Assembly (NCBI GenBank): GCA_949130495.1
Contig: OX422211.1
Span: 337,843,504 to 337,907,503, forward strand
Source: Sambucus nigra
Lineage: Eukaryota > Streptophyta > Magnoliopsida > Dipsacales > Adoxaceae
Length of the DNA stretch: 64,000 nucleotides
Reading direction: 5' to 3'
Of this stretch, positions 24,939 to 35,399 are shown piece after piece. How positions within the stretch are numbered: the stretch's first letter is position 1; every line of letters starts with the position of its first letter. The position numbers and the translations under genes are program-made. The notes below the pieces were generated by a model. That model made no database searches, was not told the DNA's origin, and saw only the letters and a program-made list of their open reading frames with translations.

Positions 24939-26884
24939 CTATTCCGGGACAAAAATCAAAACAAAATCCTAAAGGACCGTCAAGCTCTACTAGACTCAAA
25001 AACATCCGACCCAAAATAAAAAATTACATAGCTTGACTCAAAAACCCAATGATCAATATCTTTGTAGATGAATGTTGCCACTTAGAAGAATTCCTGCACA
25101 CTTAAACAAACTATCAAATGCATATGGAATATCAAAGATTTATATGCAATGAAATTAAATACTCCCCCTAAATTAATTCTTCCTTTATCAACTATGATCA
25201 ACCTTAGAAGGTCGCGACTCCCCCTAAGTTAAATCTCCTAAACTAAGATATGATTATAATAGGATTAGATACCATTTTTCCCCCTATCATCCTCCCCCTT
25301 TTGTTCAGGAATAGACAAAGGTGATAGAATTAATAAAGCAAGATGATGCATAAGGTGATAAGAGCATGGAAGCATACGGGTAACAAATTCATAACTAATC
25401 CATACAAAAAAGGATACCAACTAAAATTCAATAAAAATGATACCAATTTTGAATTAGAAGCATGTATGGACTAGCAAGTAAGGCAAACAAAATTACCATA
25501 TATATGTAGACATAATGAATATTTAGGTATAAACACCACACGTGACACAAAGTACATTAAGATGTTCACAATCGTATGGAAAAAATGTGTCCAAATACAT
25601 GTGGTAAATGGAAGTGTAGGGGTGTGAACGAGAACAATTAAATTTAGACCCAATCACTTAAAACATGTTCACTAAGTTCTAATTTGATTGCAAAATTTAT
25701 CACATTTGAATATAACCTCATGTGACAATATAGATAAAACTCAATGAACAAAGACACACAATGCATACAAGCCTAGAATTTTGATGATTCTACAAACCAA
25801 TAGAGTCATGACATTGAAAGAATAACTAAGATAAACGGACATTGTGCAAACCGTTGATATACCATCCAAACTCCCTCAAAATAAGCATATTAGTTTTTGA
25901 ATGACTATATCAAACTAAACAAATAGGCCTTGGAAAATATTTGCTTTTAATGCCATTATTCTTTTAGGCCTTTGGACCACGTATTTCTTTTAGATCCAAG
26001 CAAACGGTGGATTACTCGCAAAGGACGATATTTCCTTTCGGATCCCTTCCCCGTGCACATTTATATATATCATTTTTATGTCTCACACAAATCTCACGTG
26101 CAATGGATTTTAACATGGACTAGACCTCCTAGGTCACATAATACATAGATGACTATATTGGTAGGAGACCACCTCACAAAGCTTAAATATACATGTGAAG
26201 TTAAAATTTCAAGTGAGCTTGTGCATGTGTGAATTGAGGCATATAAAAATAGAATCCATTATAGCAACACAAAATCCAACTATTCCATGTAAGCACGGTA
26301 AAGGACATTTTAGGGATTGACAACATTAACCAAAATTTCTAGCCACATGGAAACAAAAAATAAGGGATTCAAACACAAACATATGCCACAAAAGATGTGT
26401 AAAACCAAAATACACATAAGAAAAATCTTTATGAGTTTTTGAAATTTTTTAACCAAACAAACAAAAATATTTACTCAAAAGACAAACAAAAAATCATTAG
26501 TATTTTTCATTAAGCCTAAATTACTAAAACAGTAAAGCACAAACGATAATTTTTTTTTGGTATTTTTCATTTAATGCAGACAAAATAAATATAATACAAA
26601 AAATAAACAAGTCATAATTTCTAGCATGAGATATGAAATAATGAAATGACTAGAAAATGACTAAACATGCATACATCTAGCAATGATATAAAATATGAAG
26701 CACAAAAAGCTAGAGTATGCAAACAACCAACACATTCAACCATTGGATTTTGCAAGGGAGGTATCGTGTGAAAGTAAAAGAGAATAAAAAATCATATGTT
26801 GTAAAGCTACCAAGTCAGATCTCCTAACCGAAACTAATGAAGAATAATGATCTCGGGATATAGGAATCTTAGCTACCTCGGTTG
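24939..26884 (-). other. El-5 long non-coding 3' region with conserved boxes
   Basis: Nearly 2 kb between Gag and the polypurine tract with no coding potential. In minus-strand order it holds three boxes also present in El-6 and El-8: a CACACATGCAC box (complement at 26221-26231), a CCACCGTTTG..TGG box (complement at 25993-26013) and a TTGAGGGAGTTTGGATGG...GTTTGCAC box (complement at 25844-25881). A possible role is a packaging, RNA-stability or 3'-end signal; this is inferred from conservation only. Confidence 0.65.
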
Positions 26885-28651
26885 CCTTACGTAGGGATTT
26901 TCTAGGACCTCTTTTAAGATCAAAACAAAACTTCCTAAGATGACCTTTTTGACCATAATGAGAGCACCTAAAGACTCGACAAAAATAATTACATCAGGAA
27001 TGATCTATAACATTGTTCTTAGAAGATTATACTAAAATATTGGTTTTGGATTTATGAGTAGACTCATTACTAGTATCGAAGCCTAAACCACATCTGTCAT
27101 TTTTAATTTGGACCATTCCTAATATTTTATCTAATTTCTCCGAACGACACTCCAAATAAAATTTAACTTTACTAGAGTCTTTTAGTTTATTTTCTAAATC
27201 TACAATGTGAGACTCTAATAAAACATTGCTCTCTTCAAACGTGAGAAGATCCTTTTTCAAGGATTCCATTCAACCTTCAAGTTTATCTCTCTCTCGTACA
27301 TATTCAAGCTTCTCGCGAAGAGCTCTCTTACGTGTCCTAAGGTCTTCCACTAAAGCATTCTCATTAATGACCTCAGCATGCTCTTTCAAACTACCTTCTA
27401 ACTTCAAATTTTCTCTTTTTAATTTATCTTTATATAGTTCTTGAAATGCAAATTGAAGTTCACTCACATTAACCTCTTCTTAATTTTCACTATATCTCTC
27501 TTTTCTCCACTCTCACTACCATCAAGACCAAGGTAATCATAAACTATGGCCTTGGAAGTGTCATGTGTTAAAATTTCATGAATAAAGGAGTGCTCACTTT
27601 CACTCACATGACTTGCCATAAAAGCCACAATGTTGGGATTAGTGGGGGAATCGGGTCCCTCTTCCTTATCACTATCACTAAGGGTTTCATTGTAGGAAAT
27701 TGGATGCTTACCCCCTCTCCTTAGTTTAGTGGGCCACTCTATCGCCCTATGGCCATAACCCTCACAACCATAATCCCTATTAGACTCGTCCCTATTAAGA
27801 TCATCTTTTGTAACTTTAGGGATCTTATTGGTTTTGTCATGCGCAGAGTTTTTGATTTTCTTAAAATCATTTTTATATTTGTTAAACTTGAAAATTTTTC
27901 GAAATTTCTTTGCAAACATTGCCATCTCCTCCAAGTCACTATCACTTTTGCTCTCTGCTACTTGTTTTTCCTCCTTTTGGGCTTTCAAAGTAATGCCTTT
28001 ATCTATTTTCTTTTCAATTTTGGAGGGAAAAATGTCTAGTTCATACGTTTGTAAATCATCTATGAGCTCTTCTAATTTCATAGAGGCTAAAGTGGGTAAA
28101 GAATTTAACATGGTCACCTTAGGAAAAAACCTATCGGGTAGGGACCTTAAAATTTTCTTTACTACTCGTTCGTCGGGTATTTTCTCTCCCAAATTAAAAG
28201 ATGAATTAACTATATGGAAAGTTTAACATAAAATTCATCAAATGTTTCTTTTTCATTCATTTTGATGGTTTAAAATTGAGTGGTGAGGTTTTGGAGTTTA
28301 GAAGATTTTACGACACTAGTTCCCTCGTGATTGAGTTGTAAAATATCCCAAGCATCTTTAGCGGTTTCACACGTTATAATGCATCAGAATTCATCTGGTG
28401 TAACCGTGCTAAAAAGGCATTTAAACCTCGGAAATTAAAATTTGCAAGTTTAAATTCATTCTCACTCCATCTATCTGTGGGTTTGGGAACATGCTCATTT
28501 TTTACCAAATATATAGGTGGGGACCACCCGTTAACAATTGACAACCAAACCCTCTCATCTATAGACCTAAGTGCTGATTTCATACGCGCTTTCCAATACG
28601 CATAGTTGGAACCATCGAAACAGAAAATTTTAAAAATGAAAAAAATTCCAT
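26885..28651 (-). pseudogene. El-5 gag (Ty1/copia, UBN2 type), broken
   Basis: Gag forms the virus-like particle and binds RNA. Read 5' to 3' on the minus strand, a WKARMKSALRSIDERVW stretch (about 28610-28545) is the N-terminal part. A UBN2-like region at 28192-27900 carries KKILRSLPDRF and LQTYELD. A first zinc knuckle near 27781-27740 has lost its first and last Cys (the last is Trp). Acidic Ser-rich linkers follow, then a Leu/Glu/Lys coiled coil (27467-27027) with the lineage motif RSEKLDKIL. A second knuckle is at 26966-26925 (C-S-H-Y-G-Q-K-G-H-L-R-K-F-C), with Tyr at the second ligand. Frames are broken at least near 28374, 27467 and 27269. The N-terminal Met is uncertain because the frame shifts close to 28649. 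Confidence 0.82.
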
Positions 28652-28703
28652 TTTAGTCAAAAATATTTTAAAGGACCTTAACGCAAAAAATTAGCGCTCC
28701 ATC

Positions 28704-28715
28704 TCTGATACCAAT
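28704..28715 (-). other. El-5 primer-binding site
   Basis: The minus strand reads ATTGGTATCAGA just inside the 5' LTR (which starts at 28717 on the plus strand): tRNA-iMet type. Confidence 0.88.
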
Positions 28716-29319
28716 CTGAAAACGTGAGAGACCCCCAATTTTTAATTTTATAAAAATGATTTTCCTTTTATATGCAAAATAAGGATGGTTTAACACAATA
28801 ATTTAATTTTCCAAATTTTATTTGATTTTCTTTTCTTAAAAAGATGAAAAATTAAATTAAACACAAATTTCAATTTTTAAAATTAAAAAGTAAAATTAAA
28901 CCTAAATAAGTGAATTATGATGAACACACAAACACACTTCAAATTCACTTAAACCAAATTAATTTAACCCAAGTCCTAGAAATTGCCTAACATTAATTAA
29001 TTCAATTTGCAAATTAGGTCAAACTATATTTTATCAAATTAAATTAATTAGACTTGAATTAAATTATGTTAAATATTACCCAAATATTAAACATGCAGAA
29101 ATTAAACAAGAGAAGTGAATTAAATCATATTTTATATTTTCATCCTAAGAATGCATTCTAGGTGATTTGTAAGATAAAATAAATTCACAACCACTACGCC
29201 GCGATGTACGAGAAAAAATCCACAAATGGAAAAAACCTCGGACGACCCTAGACTTAAGTCCAGTAAATATGGTATTTTTACAAGTACAAGACAAATGACT
29301 TACTCAAATCGACTCGACT

Positions 29320-29324
29320 CCCTT
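29320..29324. repeat. El-6 target site duplication, left copy
   Basis: CCCTT, repeated at 37773-37777 and present once in the uninterrupted sister LTR at 23810-23814. Confidence 0.95.
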
Positions 29325-30184
29325 TGTAAGGACATTTTGTCCATCAGTATTGTGTATGTCATAAGTTGTTATATCGTTGAAGTAATTCAAGCTCACATCG
29401 TCTTCAAACGGATTCGAATATCAAAGAAAGGAAGGAATAAGAGTTCTGGTCAGCCAGACTGGTCCGCCAGTTTTAAAAATGAACCGGTCCTCCCTCTACC
29501 CGGACCGATTCGCCTTGCTCTTGGACCAGTAGACCCCGGACCGATTGCGAACCGAAGAGACCTCTTACAAAAACGAATCAGTCCGACCTCGGACTGATCC
29601 GCCTCAGATCTGGACCGGTCCGCCTGGGATAGAATCGTGCAGATCGTGGTCATATTTTTAAGGGCCATTTTTTTATTTTATAAACCCACTACGAGGAGTT
29701 GGTTTTAGAAGACTTCTACACACAATTTTCAGAGTTGATAAACTCAAAGTCTTCACCTTTGTGAGTTAACAAAACTCATGTTTTCATTCACACAAATTTC
29801 CAAATCATTTTGTGAATCGTTTTGAAACCCTAGAACACAAACACTGTTTTGTTCATACCCTTGTGGAGAAGACCGTCCTTCTTCTTCATTGCTGCCCTCC
29901 TAGAAAGGGAAACTTCCAACTACCGACTACAGATCCGATGCCTGTGGGTAATTCTGTGTCACTGTATTTTTCATTATAATCCAAAATTGTGTGTTACAAT
30001 ATTATAATGAAAATAAATGGTTTTGCCCCTTTAGGGGATTTTTCCTCACATGTGTGTGTTTGAATATCTCTTGCATGATTTCATATTATTTTAATCACAC
30101 CTTGTTGCTTGTTTAAGGTTTATTTGGGTTGAATTGAGTTTGATTACTTAATTTTTTATTTGAACGCAAGCGCATACTCTTTCA
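29325..30184 (+). repeat. El-6 5' LTR
   Basis: TGTAAGGACATTTTG... to ...CATACTCTTTCA, 860 bp. Hand comparison with the 3' LTR gives roughly 90% identity in the first 165 bp and about 95% in the TATA-to-middle part. Confidence 0.94.
29455..29684 (+). promoter_or_regulatory. El-6 5' LTR promoter: GGACCGGTCC-type cluster and TATA box
   Basis: Repeated half-sites and palindromes of the form (C)GGACCGGTCC(G) run from about 29458 to 29621, with a perfect GGACCGGTCC at 29612-29621. TATAAA follows at 29679-29684. The 3' LTR keeps the cluster (37050-37209) and TATAAA (37267-37272). This fits a U3 promoter with upstream palindromic sites; binding proteins are unknown. Confidence 0.6.
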
Positions 30185-30186
30185 AA

Positions 30187-30199
30187 TTGGTATCAGAGC
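30187..30199 (+). other. El-6 primer-binding site
   Basis: TTGGTATCAGAGC, two bases after the LTR end, tRNA-iMet type. Confidence 0.93.
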
Positions 30200-30298
30200 A
30201 GATTACGCTAATCTATCGCATATTCCTATTTTTCGCAAAATTTTTCTAAGATATCAATTTTCTGAAAAATTTGATTTTTTGAAAAATAGCGTGTTGAA

Positions 30299-31532
30299 AT
30301 GGAGAAATCATATAATAAAATGCCAGTTTTTGACGGGACAAATTATGCATATTGGAAAGCCCGCATGAAGTCGGCTTTAAAGGCCATAGATGAATGGGTT
30401 TGAATTTTAGTTGAAAGAGGGTGGACACCTCCCTCCGTCACTGTTGAAAACGTGACCAATTTAAAACCTATCAGTATGGACTAAAGATGAATTTAAATGG
30501 TCTTATTTTAATTCTAAGGGTTTGAGTGCTATTTATGGATCCATCACTCCTGATGAGTTTCGACGTATCATGACGTGCACCACGTCAAAAGAGGCATGGG
30601 ATGTTTTGCAACTTACCCATGAAGGAACTAATGCTATGAAAGAATCTAAATTGCAAAATTTGATAACTCAATTTGAAACCATCACCATTCATGAAACTGA
30701 ATGTTTTGATGATTTTTATGCTAGGCTTTCTGACATTGTTAATACTAGCTTTAATCTTATTGAACATATTCCTAATGCAAGAGTTGTGAAAAAGATTCTT
30801 AGATCATTGCCTAAGCGTTTTATCCCTAAAGTCACTGTGCTAAATTCTATGGGTAATTTAAATAAGCTAAAATTGGCGGAACTTGGAGGAGACTTGCAAA
30901 CATATGAAATTGACATGTTTCCGAAATCTGTGAAGTCTAAAGATAAGGGAATTACACTTAATGTCCAAGAGAGAAAAAGTGAGGGGACAACAAGAAAGAG
31001 AGTAGAGTCATCTAGAAAGAAAGATAGTGAAACTTCTGATTCTGAGTGTGATTTCTACATAGATGAATTGGCTCTATTTGCTAAAAACTTTAAGAAAATT
31101 CTTAAATTTAAGAAAAGTGGAAATTTTAAAGATAAGAAGAATTTTCAGGAAAATAAGTTTGAAAAGAAAAATGAGAAAGATGTTAAAAACCTTCCTAAAA
31201 GGAACAGTGAGAGATGCTATGAGTGCGGCGGTAGGGGACATAGAGCTTTTGAGTGTGCTACTCGTCTTAATAGAGAAAATGACAAAGTTGTCCTTAATAC
31301 TACCCTTAAAGATGATAGTGGGGTCGAGTCAGTGGACTCGGGAGATGAGTCACCGCATGAGTGTAACTTCACCGCATTCATGGCGAGTCATGTGAGTACT
31401 CCTAGTTCTCCTCATGACGATGAGGATGCTACTTCACAGGGACACCTCGACAGTGAGAGCGATGCAAGTGAGGGGGAGGATGACGCAAGTGAGAGCGAGA
31501 GTAATTCAACGCGCCTACGCCGAGTTATATAA
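30299..31532 (+). pseudogene. El-6 gag, N-terminal two thirds
   Basis: Copia Gag with a UBN2-type domain. Start ATG 30299 is the first after the leader and opens the lineage's usual N-terminus (a short lead, then FDGTNYAYWKARMKSALKAIDEWV). TGA at 30401 ends this frame, and the reading resumes in another frame from about 30485. From there to 31532 it is open: the UBN2 core has KEAWDVLQLTHEGT, KKILRSLPKRF and LQTYEIDMF. A Lys-rich basic stretch follows, then an intact CCHC knuckle at 31215-31256 (C-Y-E-C-G-G-R-G-H-R-A-F-E-C) and an acidic Ser/Asp/Glu tail. It would bind genomic RNA in cytoplasmic particles. This first knuckle is intact, unlike those of El-5 and El-8. Confidence 0.9.
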
Positions 31533-32112
31533 TGAGTCATTCAAAACTAAAAAGCGTAAAAAAGTGTTAGTTCTTAGGATCACTGCATTTGAAGAAGGGT
31601 TAAAAGAGATGAGAGAGAAAGTTTCCTCCACCTGCATCGCATTGAGAGAGAGAGAGTCTGCCTGAGATAAGTTAGAAAGTTTATTTAGAGAGAAAGAGAG
31701 TTGTTTTGAGAAAGAGAGAGGGGAGTTGACTAAACAAGTGGCTTGTCTTACGAGTGAGCTTTATTCCTCCACGGAGACTCGAAAGAAACTTGAAGACCTT
31801 GTTTCCCAGCTTACTCATGATCTAGAGAGAGCACGGGAAGTCAAGGTACAAATCAAGGACAGATCTGGGAAAATGGGAAAGATTCTCCTCGGCCCCGCTT
31901 TAGGTTTTGGTGATAGGCAGAGAATAGGTTATGATGGTGCCTCCACACCCCAAATTGCACCCGGACCAGTTCCTGAGTTTACTACGACTCCTTATGGTCA
32001 TCGTCAGAAACCTCGAACGAGAGTTTGATCAAGAAAAGCAAACCAAGGTCCGCCTTTGACTATGTTCTTTTGTACTTATTACAAAAGAAAAGGCCACCTC
32101 AGGGAGTTTTGA
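31500..32112 (+). pseudogene. El-6 gag C-terminal coiled coil and second zinc knuckle
   Basis: The frame continues one base out of phase with the gag frame from about 31500. It encodes a long Glu/Lys/Leu/Arg coiled coil, broken by stops at about 31663 and 32026. It keeps the lineage motif DRSGKMGKIL, the counterpart of RSEKLDKIL in El-5 and El-8. A second knuckle at 32071-32112 reads C-T-Y-Y-K-R-K-G-H-L-R-E-F-stop: Tyr at the second ligand and TGA at the fourth. The coiled coil could mediate Gag multimerisation, which is inference. Confidence 0.78.
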
Positions 32113-32877
32113 TATAGTTTGGGTCGGACTCGACATACTACTTCTCCACCACATCATTCTGATGATTTTTCCAATCTGAGAGAGCGTGTTGAGTTTTTAG
32201 CTGCCACGTCTCAGTTTTTGATGAAGGAATTCCGAAGGATGTCTTTACCGTCAGTGAATGCTTCTCACATTCCAGTTAAAACCAACAACAACAAAGACAA
32301 ACAAAAGGTCACCACTTCTTGGGTACCTAAGAAAGATAAAAAGGACTTTGTTGTTCATGTCTCTCTCAAAGCACATAATACCTCACAGTGGTATTTTGAC
32401 AGTGGGTGCTCCAGATATATGACAGGTGATGCCACATTTTTTACATCCCTTGAGGATTATCAGGATGGCAAAGTCACCTTTGGATATGAGATCAAGTCTA
32501 GCATTATAGGATGTGGTACTGTCGAGTTACGTGGATTTCCTAAGCTAGAAAATGTTTTGCACGTCAAAGGTTTGAAAGAAAACCTTCTCAACATTAGCCA
32601 GCTATGCGACGCTGACTTTGCCGTAAAGTTTGATCTGGAAGCTTGTAAGGTCTATAATCAAGCCGGTAAACTTTCAGTGCAAGGGGTGAGGACAAAGGAT
32701 AATTGTTATGGGACTGAGACCACATCCTCACTTGTCTGCAACAGCGCCACGATCAATCCTATGGATTTGTGGCACCAACGTCTAGGTCACATGAACGTTA
32801 GAGATTTGACTCGTTTAGTAAAAAAGGACCTAGTACTGTACGTGGCTTACCATCTCTTGGAAAGTCAACTTCCATGA
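32113..32877 (+). pseudogene. El-6 protease and GAG-pre-integrase domain
   Basis: The frame is open from 32119 to 32877. The aspartic protease has WYFDSGCSRYMTGD with the catalytic DSG at 32398-32406, then GCGTVELRGFP and LHVKGLKENLLNISQLCD, as usual for copia. The zinc-binding GAG-pre-integrase segment follows, with DLWHQRLGHMNVRDL (H..H pair) near 32765-32820. The conserved continuation shifts frame near 32850, where this reading becomes VAYHLLES and stops. Protease cleaves Gag-Pol in the particle; the pre-integrase segment is the integrase N-terminal zinc domain. Confidence 0.9.
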
Positions 32878-33668
32878 CTTGTGGACCCTATCAGTTGGGA
32901 AAGCAAATTCGGAGCCCTCATAGGAAGTTGCATTCCATTACCACCCCCCGAGTTCTTGAGCTTATGCACATGGATTTTATGGGTCCTACTCGTACTGAGA
33001 GTTTGGGTGGTAAGAGGTATATCCTCATGATGGTAGAATATTTTTCCAGATACTCCATCGTACGTTTACTGAGAGAGAAATCCGATGTTGTAGAGTTTTT
33101 AACGACCAAGTGTCGTGTCCTACAAAACCAACACGGTGTCACTATTAATAAGATGCGTTGTGACAATGGCACTGAATTCACAGAAGCAAAGTTATATCTT
33201 TATTGTGATAGCCTCGGGATCAAACATGAGTTTTCTGCTGTGAGAACTCCTCAGCAAAATGGGACTGTTGAGAGAAAGAATAAAACGATCCAGGAAATGG
33301 CTAGGTCCATGCTTCTAGGTCATAAGGTTTCTAGGAGATTTTGGACAGAGGAAGTGTCTACTGCATGCCACACGGTGAATAGGGTTTACCTGTGTCCATA
33401 CACACTTAAGATGCCTTATGAATTGTGGACTGGCAAGAAACCTAACCTTTCATATTTTCGTGTTTTTGGGAGTAAATGCTACATCCTACGGGATAGAGAG
33501 CATTTAGGAAAGTTTGACTCCCGGAGCGATGAGGGAATATTGCTAGGATATTCATCGAATAGCAGAGCGTACCGGGTTTTTAACCTGAAGAGATCTAAGG
33601 TTATGGAATCAATAAACGTCACCGTGCAAGATGACGAACCCTCGACGGCTATTGATCCTAACCTATAG
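32850..33668 (+). pseudogene. El-6 integrase
   Basis: DDE integrase of the rve family. The frame changes near 32850-32874. The remaining zinc-domain part is C..Y.LGKQIRSPH. The three catalytic acids are legible: Asp in HMDFMGP (codon 32973-32975), Asp in RCDNGTEF (33162-33164) and Glu in QNGTVERKN (33270-33272). Downstream are YELWTGKKPNLSYFRVFGSKCYI and the GYSSNSRAYRV segment typical of copia integrase C-termini. The frame ends at TAG 33666-33668, upstream of the RT, where active elements read through. It would insert cDNA into chromosomes, leaving 5 bp duplications. Confidence 0.93.
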
Positions 33669-34730
33669 TGTGAGGATGAGGACTTCTCTAGGAGTGACTT
33701 ACTTGTCCCTCACCCACAATATGTGGACCCTACTCCCGTATTAGGATACACACCGGATTGGGTTTGCAAGAGTCATGATCCTTCTGCCATTGTTGGCGAT
33801 CCCACTCTTGGGGTCAAGACTCGTGCTCATCTAGAGAACGTTGTTATCCATCTTTGCTACACATCCAAAGTCGAGCCCAAGAATCACAAAGAAGCACTCA
33901 AGGATGAACACTGGATATCTGCTATGCAAGATGAGTTGCTTCAATTTCAAAAGAAAAATGTCTGGGAACTTGTCCCCCGACCTAGTGATACCAATGTGAT
34001 AGGTACCAGGTGGATTTTCAAGAATAAAATGGACGAAAATGGTACCATAATCAGAAATAAGGCTAGGTTGGTCGCTCAAGGCTACACAAAGATTGAGGGT
34101 GTAGACTTTGGGGAGACATTTGCTCCTGTTACGAGGCTCGAGTTCGTTCGCTTACTACTCACCATCGCATGTCATCTGTGCTTCAAGTTATATCAGATGG
34201 ATGTCAAGAGTGCCTTTCTGAATGGCATTCTACAGGAAGAGGTTTATGTGGAACAACCAAAAGGGTTTGAAGACCCTAAGCACCTGGATAACATCTTATA
34301 TTTGAGGAAAGCCTTGTATGGTTTGAAGCAAGCACCCCGTGCTTGGTACGAGAGGCTTACTTCCTATCTCTTAGCCCGTGGCTTCAATAGAGGGGGAGTT
34401 AATATGACATTGTTCATCAGGAGAGATAGCGGTGCTATTTTGGTTGCCCAGGTCTATGTGGACGACATAGTCTTTGGATCCACATGCTCCTAGCATGCTC
34501 ACCACTTTAAGGAGGAGATGAAAAGTGAGTTTGAGATGAGCATGGTAGGTGAGCTCACTTTCTTCCTTGGTCTCCAGGTTCGTCAGCTAGAAGATGGGAT
34601 GCTCATCTCCCAATCCAAGTATACTAGAGACCTTATGAAGAAATTTGGTTTAAACTCCTCTAAGCATGCACGTACACCTATGAGTACTTATATGAAGCTT
34701 AGTAAGGACACTTCAGGAAAGGACATATAG
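33669..34730 (+). pseudogene. El-6 reverse transcriptase
   Basis: Copia RT (RVT_2 type) in the same frame as the integrase. Seen in order are IGTRWIFKNKMDENG, NKARLVAQGYTKIEGVDF, ETFAPVTRLEFVRLLL, QMDVKSAFLNG (first catalytic Asp), YGLKQAPRAWYERL and the active site Y-V-D-D at 34455-34466. TAG at 34491-34493 cuts the domain just after YVDD. The rest continues as FFLGLQVRQLEDGMLISQSKYTRDLMKKFG up to TAG 34728-34730. It would copy the RNA primed by tRNA-iMet. All catalytic residues remain, but stops prevent a full product. Confidence 0.93.
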
Positions 34731-35399
34731 CAAACCTTATATCGGATTATGATAGGTAGTCTACTCTACTTGACTGCGAGTCATCCCGACATAGCCTTTA
34801 GTGTTGGAGTCAGTGCGCGATATCAGGCATCTCCGAAAGACTCACACTTACTCGCTCTAAAACTTATGATCAAATATGTGAGTGGGACTCTCTCATACGG
34901 TATTTGGTATTCCTTTGATATCGATGACCGTTTGTCCGCCTTTTCAGATGTCGATTGGACCGGGGATGCAGATGGTTGTAAGAGAACTTCTGGTGGGTGT
35001 TTCTATTTTGGTTCTGCTCTTGTCTCTTGGTTGAGCAAGAAGTAAAACTCCATCTCTTTGTCCACTGCAAAGGCTGAGTACATCGCCGCTGGGAGTTGTT
35101 GCACGCAACTCTTGTGGATGAAGCAAATGTTGGAGGATTATGGGATTTCACAAGACACCATGATCATTTCCTGTGATAACACAAGCGCGATACACATATC
35201 CCGCAATCCCGTCCAACATTCACGCACAAAGCACATCAGGTTACGGAAGCACTTCATACGTCAGTTAGTTGAGGAGAAGGTCGTATCCCTGAGTTTCGTT
35301 CCTACCGACCGTCAGTTAGCCGATATCTTCATGAAACCTTTAGATGCCTTTAGATTTGAGAGTCTTAGGAAGTCTTTAGGGATTTGCACAGTTGACTGA
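34731..35399 (+). pseudogene. El-6 connection and RNase H domain
   Basis: It reads on in frame: MIGSLLYLTASHPDIAFSVGVSARYQ, FSDVDWTGDADGCKRTSGG with the RNase H Asp, WLSKK then TAA at 35043-35045 where relatives have CAA (Gln), then STAKAEYIAAGSCC (catalytic Glu), CDNTSAIHISRNPVQHSRTKHI (catalytic Asp) and DIFMKPLDAFRFESLRKSLGI. The frame ends at a TGA just after CTVD. RNase H removes template RNA during cDNA synthesis. The CAA to TAA stop is a C-to-T change, as expected from methylated-cytosine decay. No env-like frame follows. Confidence 0.92.

Noticed and set aside
27749..28226. Plus-strand Phe/Leu-rich frames of 96 and 132 codons
   Set aside because: They are the reverse complement of the El-5 gag, which has recognisable Gag motifs on the minus strand.
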